DNA of 64,000 nt from Carex sylvatica (taxonomy: Eukaryota > Streptophyta > Magnoliopsida > Poales > Cyperaceae): contig CAXKVR010000138.1 in the NCBI GenBank assembly GCA_964058845.1, positions 434,001-498,000 on the forward strand, in the 5' to 3' direction. Below, one piece after another: positions 50,101 through 60,737 of this stretch (its first letter is position 1; every line of letters begins with the position of its first letter). Under the pieces are notes generated by a model, which saw nothing but the letters and a program-made list of their open reading frames with translations, did no database searches and was not told the DNA's origin. A program made the position numbers and the translations under genes.

Positions 50101-50414
50101 TGTAGGTACACTACAAGAGCAACACCATGCACCGCAGCAGCAACAGATCCAGCAACAATTAGCACCCAATCGAACCGATCTGCACACTCAAAGAGCCTAG
50201 AGAATGGAGCAGCAATTGGAGGCGGCACGACATCTGATTCATCCATGTCATCCTCTTCAGCAGGACCCACCCCATCAGCTGGCAGTGGGGCCCCGTCCGC
50301 CCCGGTGTCGGCCGCGTACGGAGAGGGGGATTCAGGCGGCTCCGAGACCTCTGACACTGGCGTCAGAGGTTGTACATGGGGTGGGGACCACCCGAAGAGA
50401 CCTCTAGAGACCAT
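41134..50414 (-). CDS. ABCB20: ABC transporter B family, ABCB6/ABCB20 type (full-size)
   Basis: A plasma-membrane full ABC transporter; Arabidopsis ABCB6 and ABCB20 export auxin. Eleven exons on the minus strand, in order 50414-50007, 49518-49464, 49357-49182, 48783-48583, 48176-47917, 47487-47177, 46928-46708, 45243-44903, 44437-43719, 43051-42810, 42363-41134, join in phase to 1387 aa, close to the usual 1400. The start MVSRGLFGWSPPHVQPLTP is the conserved beginning of this subgroup, followed by an acidic, Pro-rich tail and TMD1. NBD1 has Walker A GRNGSGKS (449-456) and Walker B ILLLDE. A Ser/Pro-rich linker (exon 9) leads to TMD2 and NBD2 with GVSGSGKS (about 1175) and ILLLDE. The signature motifs are atypical, LTEEQ in NBD1 and LTPGQ in NBD2 instead of LSGGQ, which I recall as normal for this subgroup. 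It converges on PNSL1, about 590 bp away. Introns 7, 8 and 9 hold repeats. ABCB6 versus ABCB20 cannot be separated. Confidence 0.94.
43237..43364. repeat. Dispersed short repeat in ABCB intron 9
   Basis: AATAGGATAGCATTCTTTAT followed by ACAGATACAAGTA occurs at about 43237 and 43330, and a shortened unit starts at 43269. The third copy is separated by about 40 bp of other sequence. Confidence 0.8.
44536..44850. repeat. GGTTTGGTTT-rich repeat in ABCB intron 8
   Basis: Starts TAGGGGTGTTCATTGGGTC, like the tip of the local hAT elements, and continues with words such as AACCGG and GGTTTGGTTTA in both orientations. No matching right end or TSD was found, so it may be a truncated hAT copy. Confidence 0.4.
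45463..45866. mobile_element. Foldback MITE in ABCB intron 7 (404 bp)
   Basis: Ends GGTTCAAATGCCTCCATTTT / GGTTCAAATGCCTCCATATT (opposite strand). Inverted arms of about 120 bp contain GTGCCTCCAC(T/C)ATGCCTCC and AACTTAAAAGTCAAAATAAA. The next element starts nine bases to its right. Confidence 0.8.
45875..46418. mobile_element. hAT-like element in ABCB intron 7 (544 bp)
   Basis: Starts TAGGGGTGTAAACGAGCTGG and ends CAGCCCTA. The flanks CTCTTATG (45867-45874) and CTCTCATG (46419-46426) are an 8-bp duplication with one mismatch. Unusually GC-rich, with many CGAGCTGGCTCG-like words in both orientations. No coding sequence. Confidence 0.75.
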
Positions 50415-51200
50415 GGCGTATAGATCCTTCTCTGGATCAGCTCTCTTTGCACCTTCTCCTCCTCCTCAGTTAGAGACTGGAGAGCTTGCCCTTGGCGCTC
50501 TCTCGAGCTCCGTACTTTCGATTTTTCTTTTATGTTGTTTTTTTTTTTTCCTTTGGAGCTGGAAGTACTGACTAGTTTTGTTGCTCTGAGCTAGTAAGCT
50601 GTGCTGTGCGTGCTGTGTCGCGTTAGGCGGCGGATTGTTTTTTTTTTTTTTTCTCGGAAAAAAATTAATAGCATGAAATACTCCCACCGTTAAAAATTAC
50701 GCACAATGACATACCGGTGACGTGGAATGGTTCTATTGGTAGCTCATCCTCCCGGAGTCCTGGTGATGCTAATTAGGACGGTATAAAAATTCGGGTGGGG
50801 ATAAAAGAGCGATAAAAAAATATGGCCCTCTCTTACCTTGGCAAAATTGAGAGACTGAGGCAAACGACGGTTGGGTCAAAGGAGGCGGATTGGAATTGGA
50901 ATAACTAGTTAACGAGTAACGACCAAATAATAAGCGTATATCATACGGTGTAATGGTGATTGGTTCTCTGGGTCCCACTGGACAGAGAGATGTAACGGTG
51001 TCTAAAAGTTTGTTACATCCGCACTAAATAATTCATTTTCCCAAGTGAACGAACAGTCAGTGTATTCGAGTTAAATTCGCAGACATGATAATGGATGGTG
51101 GCAATGTAAAATCGCCATTTGGCTGTAGAAATGCAGAAAAAATTGTAGGTATTTTTTTGGATTGATTTATAATAAAAGAGCATAATTTTCTCTAATTCAA
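50415..51200 (-). promoter_or_regulatory. 5' UTR and promoter region of the ABCB gene
   Basis: Sequence just upstream of the minus-strand ATG. A CT-rich stretch and T-runs near 50525-50655 could lie in the 5' UTR. No TATA box is assigned. Open frames here have no domain. Confidence 0.4.
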
Positions 51201-51209
51201 AGTTCAAAG

Positions 51210-51406
51210 GGTCCGGATCCTCTAGAGTAATATAATTTTTGAGTTTTGAATCGGGACTGTTTGATTCTAATTCGTCGTTTGAGATCACCACGAAATTCGA
51301 ATATGTTATTCGGAATGTGTACAATCCACTTGAGACGAATTATTGCGGATTCAAATCGAATGGTCCCGATTTAAAATTCAAAAATTGAGTTACTGCACTG
51401 GATCTC
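51210..51406. mobile_element. Small MITE upstream of the ABCB gene
   Basis: The arms share GGATC near the tip, then AATTTTTGA, (A/G)AATCGGGA and (A/G)TTTGA blocks in inverted order around a centre near 51305. No clear TSD. Confidence 0.55.
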
Positions 51407-51441
51407 AATTCAGATTCGCATTGGCATAGGTTATACCACAA

Positions 51442-51653
51442 GAGATAGGAGTAGGTCCGATGCTCATTGGATCTACTTTTAGGTTTAATGGGCTCTATCA
51501 CTGTACAATTAGTATTAAAATCTGTGCATACGAAAATTGATAAAGACTTGCACTGATTTTAATACAAATTGCACGAATCTTAATACAATTGAATGGTCAC
51601 AACACCCATCAAATCAAAGTAGGTCCAATAGACACCGGACCTACTCTGACTCC
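51442..51653. mobile_element. Mutator-like MITE, 212 bp
   Basis: Flanked by a perfect 9-bp duplication ATACCACAA (51433-51441 and 51654-51662). The ends carry GAGTAGGTCCGATG / GAGTAGGTCCGGTG as inverted repeats, and the arms continue with ATTGGA(T/C)CTAC. Confidence 0.82.
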
Positions 51654-51857
51654 ATACCACAAACCAATTCTCATCCCCTTGCTTAGGTCCTACACAAATA
51701 CTGAACCGCTGGTCTAACCTTGGTTCGATAACATCAAGTGGATGTTGAAATTCACAAGCTCTTTATTTTTACAAATAAAAATGTTCTTTAATAAAAAAAA
51801 CAAATAAAAAAGGTTCGCATACAAATGTTCTTCAATTGATTTTTTTTTAAACAGTAT

Positions 51858-52333
51858 GATATAGCAGTTTCCGAAATTTTTATTTCTACCATTTTGAAAA
51901 AAAAAAATCTTAAAAAATTCTAATTTATGAGAAATTCGAAATCCACCACGGCTGCAGTCTGCAGAACACCGGTGTGGACCAAAATACCGAGATCTGCACC
52001 GATGTTCTCCGGCCTCATCATTTTTCTTTTTCCTTTGTCTAGAGAAACGAAACTTTAGATCTTGAAATTCGCATTCTTTTAAAGGAATCAAAATTTTGAC
52101 AGTCCCAATATTTTATTTCAAAGTTGAAATCGGGGTAAGAAAAAAAAAAAAAAAGACTGAGCTATAGAATACCAGTGCGGACTCCAATTTGGAACCGCTT
52201 CGACATAGTGCGGATTCTAGTATTTAGGTCTACACCAATATTCTACGGCTGTGATAGATTTTGAATTATCCAAAAAAATTTTTTTTTTTTTCTTAGAAAA
52301 TGCTAGAAATAAAAATTTGTGGTACGTGATAAC
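51858..52333. mobile_element. Foldback MITE, about 475 bp
   Basis: Left AAATTTTTATTTCTACCATT and right AAATTTTTATTTCTAGCATT (opposite strand) begin arms that run inward through a long A/T run and a block with AGAACACCGGTGT / AGAATATTGGTGT. No TSD assigned. Confidence 0.65.
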
Positions 52334-52987
52334 TCTTAATAAATTAATTCAACGACACCGGTTCTAATCCTGGTTATTTTGCAGCGTTGCAAGCTGAATC
52401 GAACCCTTCTTTATGGCAATTTAATCGCACATGTCAAATTGTCGATAGAAAAGGGATCGAAATTCGAAAGCCAGAAACAGCAGATATCGAAGATTTACAA
52501 TTTTGCATCCTAGCTGTCGGTGGGTCCCCTTGTCGCGAGTTCCTCACTGGCAATGCTACTTTATCCTCTTATCGTTCCATCGGCTCACTCCCTACCATGA
52601 TCCCATCACTCACGCTGTCGAATCCATATCATCTGCATTAACGTACTTATTGCGTTAATTTTTTCGGCTGTGTGATTAGAATTCAGATCAATTTAGTTCA
52701 TGTCTATAATGCACGTGGTCATTTAATATTAGTGCTGATTTGAATCGAACGGTCTAGATCTTAACTCAAAATTTGAGTTAACTCAGAAGATACGAATTCC
52801 ACGCTGTCACGCCTGGAAAGAGGCGGGGCCCAGCCGTCAGTACACACCACGATCACATCTCATAAACTGGCTTCTGATGCAGTCACACGGTTCACAATGG
52901 ACCTCTTTGTTTTGGCCCCATTTATTTGGCTAGGACTCATTTCGTGAGCACGCTGCACACAAAAAAATAACAAATATGTTTTGGAGA
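52334..52987. other. No gene recognised
   Basis: The open frame at 52387-52641 (+, 84 aa) has no recognisable domain and its context does not support a gene. Confidence 0.45.
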
Positions 52988-53278
52988 TTACGGGTACGTA
53001 TGAATGCACTTTAGAATAGTTACTATTTGAGAATAGTAATTTTTGAAAGAGTGTGAGAATAGTATTAATGTGGTGCTATTCGAAATAATGAAAATATTGT
53101 TTAGGTTGAACATTTAGAATCGCTATTGAAGGATTGAACATTTGAGAGAGCACCAATTGTTATTCTAACTTTTTATAGAAATAGCGGAACAACTCTATTC
53201 TCGCTGTTCTGAATAGCAATTAAGTATATTTGGATGGATTGGAACAGCGCTATTCTCAGTACATCCAAACGTACCCTA
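52988..53278. mobile_element. MITE with GGGTACGT ends
   Basis: Ends GGGTACGTATGAATGCACTT / GGGTACGTTTGGATGTACTG (opposite strand), and inner blocks AGAATAG and GCTATTC are in inverted order. The flanks show TAC on both sides, a possible 3-bp TSD. A PIF/Harbinger-like origin is possible. Confidence 0.55.
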
Positions 53279-54031
53279 CATGGATAAATTGTTGTTTTTG
53301 GAAAAAATATTGCATGGGAAAATTATACAGGGATTATCCCTGTTGGAGAGTGTTGTCCGCTACTAAAGTTAATTAAAGCTTAAATTCTAATCAGAGGTTG
53401 AGATTTTGTAGAAGAGAACTGATCAACAAGAGGGAATGAAATCCAGTGCTCTTCAAATCCCTCCTCTTCCTCTGCTAGTCTCTCTCCTCCTCTCTCTCCC
53501 ACGTGATTCTCTTTCTCTCTCCTCTTTTTTTAAGAGAGGTATAAGAAGAACAAAAGAGCAACGGATACACATCCCAACAATGGAGACTATCAGTCCGATT
53601 TCACGTGAAAAAATTAAGAACAATTGAAATAATTCTAAATAGAAAAGATACATTTTGTTGCCAGCAAAAATATGTTGTAATTTTTTTAGAAACATACGAG
53701 TGTTGGAGTCTTGGAGTGTTGATGTACAAGCCGCTATTGACACATATAAACGGAATATACCAAATTGAATGACGGTGAAAAGTTATGACCCAGAAGACAT
53801 GTAGATGAATCGATAATACATGGTCTTTATCTGATTTGGCGTAAATTACTCGGTGGCTGTGATAAGTAGAGATTGTTCTAAGTTTTTTTTCCCAGTCTTT
53901 TTTTTTTAGCTTTTTAAGAGACTGGAGTTTTAAATTGGTCAAATATTTACTCTTTTTTAAAGCTTAAAACCACTTTCTTAAGATTCTTTTTTTTCATATT
54001 TTTAAGAAATTATTCCATATGGCTTAAATAT
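53279..54031. other. No gene recognised; CT-rich patch
   Basis: A CT-rich run at about 53450-53530 is the main feature. Open frames on both strands follow its low complexity. Confidence 0.45.
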
Positions 54032-54880
54032 TTGAGGCTCCTTATGAAAGTTTTAAATGGGACTGTGTTTGAGGAAGGTAAACAGCGTTCTGATGAGCTG
54101 ACTAATGGCAACCATGGAGGCAACACTGGTGGCTCTAACTCCTCTCAGCCATCTCAGAGCGGCGGGACTGTTAGAATGGTTCAGCTGAGTGGCGCTGATA
54201 CATTACCAGTAGACAAAGGTAAACTACTGCTGGAGACCAACAACTCTGATTCAGACGAGGTTGACCTACAAGAGGACATGTTGGCCTGGGCTTTACACAT
54301 CAATAAGCTCCAAGGAGATAATGGAGTAGGCCCTAGTAGAAAGATGCCGAGTTGTGATGTCACCCCTTATGCAGATTACACAGGCACCCGACAACCCAAC
54401 TGAGGTCCTTCTCAGCATCCCATCTCCTCCTACTCAAACTCGGACTGCTGCAACTGTACCTGTTACTCCTACCCCAGAGAACCAATATGTCCAAAGCTCA
54501 AAAGGTGTTATGGCAAGGGCTGAAAGACGCAACCGTGCCTACCAAGCTGCTAGTGCTCCAGCTAAAACAGCAAAATGGGTTACTAACACTAAGAAGAAAG
54601 GTAAAGGAGGGAGGAGAAAGGAGTATAGATTAACTGTCACAGCTGCTAACAAAAGTTTGGGACCATCCAAGAAGGACAGTGGTATTGGGAAAAAAACTGA
54701 GGCGTACCACCGTTAGGCACTGGCAAAGCCGAGCCATACCCCTGACAAGTCGGATTCAGAGGTAACCACTCCCCAACTGCATGCTCCTCCTCCTATCTCT
54801 GCTCGACTTAAGATGGCGATCAGCAAGCCCGCTAAATTTCCCCCACCTCTCAGCCAAGGAGGGCTTCTGATTTTACTGTT
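54032..54880 (+). pseudogene. Broken coding-like region of unknown origin
   Basis: More GC-rich than its neighbours. A 123-aa frame (54032-54403) rich in Gly, Ser and Asn ends near an overlap with a second frame (54354-54716, 120 aa) that is Thr/Pro-rich and then strongly basic (KKKGKGGRRK). The two are offset, as if by a frameshift. After the stop at 54716 the sequence stays coding-like until a hairpin MITE fragment cuts in at about 54880. No known domain is seen. A retroelement gag/ORF1 relic is one guess. Confidence 0.4.
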
Positions 54881-55040
54881 TTGTTAAGCCACTGTTGGAT
54901 CAGCGATTTTCAAAGTGGCTTAATAAATAGTAAAAAAATTCAGAAAAATATAAAATTTGGTCTTCAAGCACATTTCAATATAGAGATCACATCTAACGGT
55001 TCAGATCGACCATTTAGACATTGAAAATACAAAAATGAGT
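54880..55040. mobile_element. Half of a hairpin MITE (group D-like), left arm missing
   Basis: Contains AAGCCACTGTTGGATCAGCG and the complementary stem block (GGTCTTCAAGCACATTTCAA, ATCTAACGGTTCAGATCGAC) but no second arm to the left. It directly follows the broken coding region, so a truncation or secondary deletion happened here. Confidence 0.75.
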
Positions 55041-55648
55041 TATAAGCATATGTGGGGATATGCTTATATAAGCATAGTAGCCAACCTCTAGTACATGTCA
55101 TATATGTCTTTAGCTTAGATGTAGGTGTCGTCTGTTGGCGTAGCAAGAGATAGCTTACTGTATCACTCTCCAATACATAAGCATAATGTACATGTCAACA
55201 ACTATGACGAGAATTTTTTATTCATATAAATTAATAAAAGAAGGTAGGGAAATGTAAAAGGTGATGCGATTGTAATATTTCTAGAAATATCAAACTCCAA
55301 AAGTTATCGTTTCAAAAGTTTTAGATCGGATTCTTGGTCTCGATTCGATGGTCCCTATCCAAATAAATTGAGTGTTTGTTGGAAGGTCCAAAACCACAAA
55401 AAATTAAATAGTTTCTGGATCGGGATTATTGAATCCAATCTAAATAACAGTACCGGGTTGGATAGAATTTAGTAATTAGTCATGAATTTTTTTTTTGTGG
55501 ACTCATATTGAGTGTTTCTGAATAGTAATGTTATAAATTAATGGATTTAAATTAAAGTTCTAAATAGCAATTATTGTGTCATCACAAAAAAGTTACAAAA
55601 ACAACTATAATTAACTATTTAGAACCTGATGAATAAATAAAATTAATA
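55041..55648. other. No gene recognised
   Basis: Intergenic AT-rich sequence without a recognisable gene. Confidence 0.45.
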
Positions 55649-55712
55649 ACAGTATAGCTATTACTGTTGGCGGCACTTCGCTGCCAACCATAAAAAAACA
55701 GTATAGCTATTA
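55649..55712 (+). mobile_element. 34-bp insertion with A-tail and 15-bp target duplication
   Basis: ACAGTATAGCTATTA occurs at 55649-55663 and again at 55698-55712. Between them lie 34 bp that begin CTGTTGGCGGCACTTCGCTG and end in six A residues. The insert contains a short hairpin GTTGGC...GCCAAC. A direct repeat of this length plus an A-tail is the signature of LINE-type target-primed reverse transcription. Confidence 0.7.
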
Positions 55713-56497
55713 AGATAAATAAAAAAAATATATTACGCTGCTATAACTAATTATGAAGAGTAAAAAAAAAAGTTCATTGAATTAACTGAAAACTAATAAT
55801 GCGCTCCGCCGTAAGCTAGGTAACATACATGTCAATAAACAAACAGATACTTTTTATTAACTCAAAAGTTTTTTGTAAATATATATTCTAGTTATATAAA
55901 TTAAGAAAGAAAGAGCTAACAAATTTGAGCAATGTTGTAAAATGCGGTTTTGTTGATGCATGTGAAAAATCATTATATATACGGCATGCGGCCGCATATG
56001 CAGATTTGTAGAAATATAGATAAAATAAAAATAATTTATATTTAAAGATTTGTTTAGTCTAGTGGTTTGTGCTCTTTATCATATTATAAAGGTTATAGAT
56101 TTTAATTTCCTTCACCACAAATTAATTTTTAGGTTTTTTCAAATCCACATGGATCATAAATTGAATGAAAATTTATCAGAAATATCAAATAATTAATTAA
56201 TCGATCTACCTCCTTTATGAGAAAAACTGCTAGCTTCATTTTTAAGTTCGTATTAAATTTTTTGTAATGTTGTACAACAAGTAGCAATCACGTACCTTAA
56301 TTAGGTATGAACGATAATCAACCATGCATAATTTTTCAATACAAAATTTATGTTATGTATTCGGACTATGAGACTTATTTTTAGTATTGATGTTATAATT
56401 TATAGTTTGAACTTATAAAGAAAATTATAGCTTGGACTATTAAAAAATATATATAATACAAAAAAATATATTAAAAGGGTTCAAATGTCACATGTAT
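55713..56497. other. No gene; weak tRNA-like sequence
   Basis: At about 56052-56075 TAGTCTAGTGGTTTG fits an A box, and a poor B-box-like string follows about 40 bp later. It resembles the tRNA-like part of the hAT element at 23335-24010 and may be an old SINE. Confidence 0.35.
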
Positions 56498-56850
56498 GTT
56501 TTTCATGTCACGTTCTTATTTATGTTTTTAAAGTTAAAAGCAATCAATATGAAGTGTTCAACACGATCTTCGTATTAAAATGTGCTTGGAACTAAATTTT
56601 CTAATTTGTTTTTGAAACTTTTTACTACATTTTTAAATAGATACAAAATCATTATTTTTAGAAAAATTTGGACCATTCCAAACAGTGATTTTGTATCTAT
56701 TTAGATTTTTTTTTTCAAAAATATATAAAATTTGATCTCCAATCACATTTCATTATAGAGATCATGTTGAGTGGTTCAAATCGGCCGTTTAAATTTTAAA
56801 ATCGAAAATAAGAATATGAGACACTATTTAAATATGAATGACACAAGATA
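56498..56850. mobile_element. Hairpin MITE, group G
   Basis: The arms pair around a centre near 56675 (GATACAAAATCA / TGATTTTGTATC) and contain a diverged copy of the shared stem block (ATTAAAATGTGCTTGGAACT). The outer part, with TGTCACATGTATG on the left, differs from all other groups. Confidence 0.7.
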
Positions 56851-57019
56851 TTTATGTCTTGCTCAATTTTTATATATATTATAAAAAAAAAGGAATGACT
56901 AACATTATCTCTCATTCAATCCCCTATCAGTTCCCTGCGCTAAAAGACAAAAAAAGTACAATGGGACCACTAACTAACGAGCACGTGGTAACTACCGCCA
57001 ATGAGCAGGGTTAACGCGT
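56851..57019. other. No gene recognised
   Basis: Short intergenic spacer. Confidence 0.4.
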
Positions 57020-58205
57020 TATTCATCATCAAAACGTATAGTATTCATACTTATTATCTATAATATTCGTCATATGTAAACACAAACCGGAGGTGACCAT
57101 TAATCTTAGGGACCAGTAACGACCATGAGAACCGCTTATGACGTCTGACAGCCTGGATTGGGGATCGCAACCGTCTAAAAGCGATATTTACCAAGATTGG
57201 AGACCACTACCGTGAATCGCAATATTAGTGAATCTATATAGTATTCATATCTAACTAATGAAATATTCATATCTAAACTAATGAAGTATTCATATCTAAA
57301 CTAATGAAGTATTTATATGTTGACAACATGAAATATTCATATCTAACAAATGGAGTATTCATATACATAACTATTAATATCTAACTAATGAAGTATTCAC
57401 ACCTAACACTAATAGTATTCACATCTGTTACTAACAATATTCACACCTGCCCAGATTGGGGACCAGAAAATATTCCCAACAGCCTAGTATTACAGGAAGT
57501 ATTCACACCTGACACTAACAATAATCATACTGAAGATTACGAAGTATTCATACATATACGAAATAATTTATACAATTCAAAATCAGACACCTCTTCCAAG
57601 ACACATCTTCAATTCACTTAAAAAAACTTTTTTTTTATAGTAAGTATATTGTGTTCATATCTAACCAATAAAATATTCGTATCTAACTAATGAAGTATTC
57701 ATATCTAACTAATTAAGTATTTATAACTAGAGGAGGGATCGGATGACACCCTTTTTTGGTGACATCGGATAACACCGTCCATTTTCAAAGTCCAAACAGT
57801 CGATCCAAACTGTTCAACTTGATGGATATGTTAAAATGTGCTTGCAGATCAAATTTTATATTTTTCTGAATTTTTTTACTATTTATTAAGTTGGGTACAA
57901 AAATTCAACGGTCTAAATATAGCAATTTTGTTAAATACTTAATAAATAGTAAAAAAATTCAAAAAATATAAAATTTGATCTGCAAGCACATTTTAACATA
58001 TCCATCAAGTTGAACGGTTTGGATCGACTGTTTGGACTTTAAAAACTTTGAAAATGGACGATGTTATCCGATGTCACCAAAAAAGAGTATCATCCGATCC
58101 CTCCTCTTATAACTAATTAATGTAAATATGAAGTATTCATGTTAACAATATGAAGCATGCATATCTAACTAATAAAGTATTCATATCTAACTAATGAAGT
58201 ATTCA
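57020..58205. repeat. Degenerate AGTATTCATATCTAACTAATGA repeats
   Basis: Many imperfect units of about 20-22 bp built on (G/A)(A/G)TATTCA(T/C)A(T/C)CTAA(C)TAATGA occur from about 57030 to 57725 and resume at 58110-58205. The array is interrupted by a group A hairpin MITE, so it is older than that insertion. Its open frames are repeat-driven. Confidence 0.75.
57730..58106. mobile_element. Hairpin MITE, group A copy 4 (377 bp)
   Basis: Ends GAGGAGGGATCGGATGACAC and its inverted form. A perfect 9-bp duplication TTATAACTA flanks it (57721-57729 and 58107-58115). Same length as copies 2 and 3. Confidence 0.92.
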
Positions 58206-59554
58206 TATATTGCACTTTGACAACTTTTGTTGGGCTAACATAGACCTCCTCCAATAGTGCACTGCGCTCTCACCGCTGAATCTCATCGAAGACGAGGTAA
58301 GATTGTGCCGGATCTCATCAGATCTCCTCGTCGGATCTCGACGGTGCACCACGCTCTCCTCGTCAGATTTTAACAGTGCACCACGCTCTCCTGTGGTTGG
58401 CAATCACATGGAGAGAGAAGAGAAGATGAAGATGAAGTTTAGAAGCGAATTTAGAAGTTTTCGTTGATAGAAAAATACAGTTAATTAAATACAGTTAATA
58501 GTTAACTGATTAGTTATTAGAAGTCGAGAGGACATATAGGAGACTAAATCTGAGAGGACAATATAATTACCCTACAAAAAAATTATGATAGCCACTATTT
58601 TCACTAGACTTTTTCCGGAACTTCGCCACAATGGTGAAAAATTACTATTTAAAACTTTGACGGTACTAATATTTTCTTAGTAATTACTTTTTAAAATAAT
58701 GCAGTGATATATATTTCATCTTTTAGCACATTTTTTATATTTATCCGGTTTATTTTATTCTTTTTACCCTTTGAGAACTTCTTCTCAGCCATGCAAATTA
58801 ACATTGATCGGTTTTTTTCCCCAAGTCGAAAAAGATTACGTGCACAATATAAATTAAATTAAGTCGTATTTCAAAGCCGAAAAGAAAAAGATTCTCAAGG
58901 TTTTAAATTGGTTTGGCAGTCCAGTCAAACGCAGGCTATAAATAACGAATCATATCCTCTGAGGTAACATAATATTTCTGTTTGAATCACACGGCCATCA
59001 GATCAGAACTAGACTGCTTTAATAATCGTACACATTCTGATTAGACTGTCCAGATCCAGCCATTATTTTTTTTGTTACGTAATAAAAATTCATAAATATC
59101 TAAATGTCGAATTTCAGATATTCTTCTGCATATTGGGTTGCTCAGAGAAGGAAATACATAATACACCGCGATATGACGTGATTAATTTTTTTTATCATGT
59201 AACGTAATGTGACGTAATTAAAATAGTGACGAACAGTCACATCACGCTGTGACCACACGTAACGTGATGTAAATTAGTTACATCTAACTTTTTTTTATAT
59301 TTTAATTTAAATGGTTGAATATTCAGAAAATAGATATAAAAAATAAGAAAACTTGTAAAAATTCTAAAATATATAAATAATGTTTTAAAGTTTTTTATTG
59401 AGAAAAAGGCATTGGACATCTAACATTATTTTAAAAAATTTAATTATCAACATTCATTTAACTAACTAGAGAGAAAATAAAATCAGTACTACATGAGTGC
59501 CGGTATTACTGAACTTACATTAAAAGATGATAGAATATAAAGAGAGGCATCCAT
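58206..59554. other. No gene recognised
   Basis: 58240-58400 is locally GC-richer, with a repeated GTGCACCACGCTCTCC unit. Around 59170-59280 there are many GTAACGT(G/A)ATG words in both orientations, perhaps a transposon relic. No protein domain is seen. Confidence 0.45.
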
Positions 59555-59798
59555 TGTTACATTAAATGGACAGCAACAATATTCTACACAACTAATTATT
59601 AAGAGAATATGCGTATTATCTGGACAGCTCACAACTAGAATTGACATCATATGAAATATAAATACATAAATGTAATTAGTGATTAAAGTATAATAGTTTG
59701 CTATATAAGCATAGGAATAGCATCTATGTAAAAGCAATTAATCAATGAAAGATTGAAATTAAATCTATCTCTTATTCTTTTCTATAGCTACTGTTTCA

Positions 59799-59810
59799 TG
59801 GTATCAGAGC
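59799..59810 (+). other. Primer-binding site of the copia element
   Basis: TGGTATCAGAGC, the usual tRNA-iMet complementary site of plant copia elements, directly follows the presumed LTR end and lies 3 bases before the gag ATG at 59814. Confidence 0.85.
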
Positions 59811-59813
59811 TCC

Positions 59814-60737
59814 ATGACAGGGCCTGACACTACTCCACCTCCTTCTTTTCAAACCAATCATTCTCCTCTAATCTTCCTCAATATCTCCATTTCCACAAAA
59901 TTGAATCAAACCAATTTTTTAGCTTGGCAATCCCAAATAGTACCTGTTCTTCATGGCTATGGTTTATACACCTATGTCACCGACCCCCAACCAGATCACA
60001 ACACCCAACAAAATCAGATTCTTCTCGGTTGGTTGCGCTCATTCTTGTCAGAATCTATGCTCGGTCAGACCGTCTCATGCACCTCCTCCTTTGAGCTCTG
60101 GACTAATCTTCACAGCACCTTTTCAGCCACATTTAGAGCTCGGCAAGCTGAACTTGGCCGGAAATTACTCAATACCACCAAAAAGGGCATGAACTGTACC
60201 GACTATCTCATGACTATGCGTTCTATTGCTAATGAACTCACCTTCATCGGTTCTCTGATTTCTGACGAGGACCTTGCCATGCACATTCTTTATGATCTTG
60301 GACCCAAATTTAACTCCTTTGTGGTTGCAACCACTACCTCATCTCACAACGACTCGCTTTCTCTGGCACTGATCCAAGAACACCTTCTTAGTCACGAAAA
60401 TCTCCTTCAAACCCAGACCTCCACCAACTCCTCCCTTCCCTCTGCCTCAGACCCTTTGGCTCTCTACACCTCTAACCAAAAACCTAAGAACTACAACCTG
60501 AAGCCTAATAAGCATCCCTACCCAAACCAATACAACAATAATCAGCAGCCTGCTTATAATCCCAATCCCCGACCGAGAGGCCCATGTCCAATTGGGCCGT
60601 GCTCCACTTACCAGCCTCCACTTCTCCTTACTCCACCTGGCCCATCTCACTCTACTACCTCCAATCGACCCCCTGCTTCTCTTACTTCTCCACCTGAGTT
60701 CTGCCAAATCTGCTACAAGAAGGGACACACAGCTTGA
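59814..60737 (+). pseudogene. Copia gag
   Basis: 307-aa open frame with the UBN2/retrotran gag region (NFLAWQSQIVPVLHGYGLY..., then an LxLLHHL-type zone) and a Pro/Asn-rich linker. It ends in a CCHC zinc knuckle (CQICYKKGH) that is broken by a TGA at 60735, before the last cysteine. In related elements gag and pol are one reading frame, and here the frame does continue after the stop. Confidence 0.85.

Noticed and set aside
50245..50571. Plus-strand 108-aa Ser/Pro-rich frame
   Set aside because: Shadow of ABCB exon 1 on the opposite strand.
52387..52641. 84-aa open frame as a gene
   Set aside because: No recognisable domain and it lies between MITEs.
58203..58403. 66-aa minus-strand frame with Arg-rich sequence
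   Set aside because: Comes from a short internal repeat (GTGCACCACGCTCTCC); no other support.
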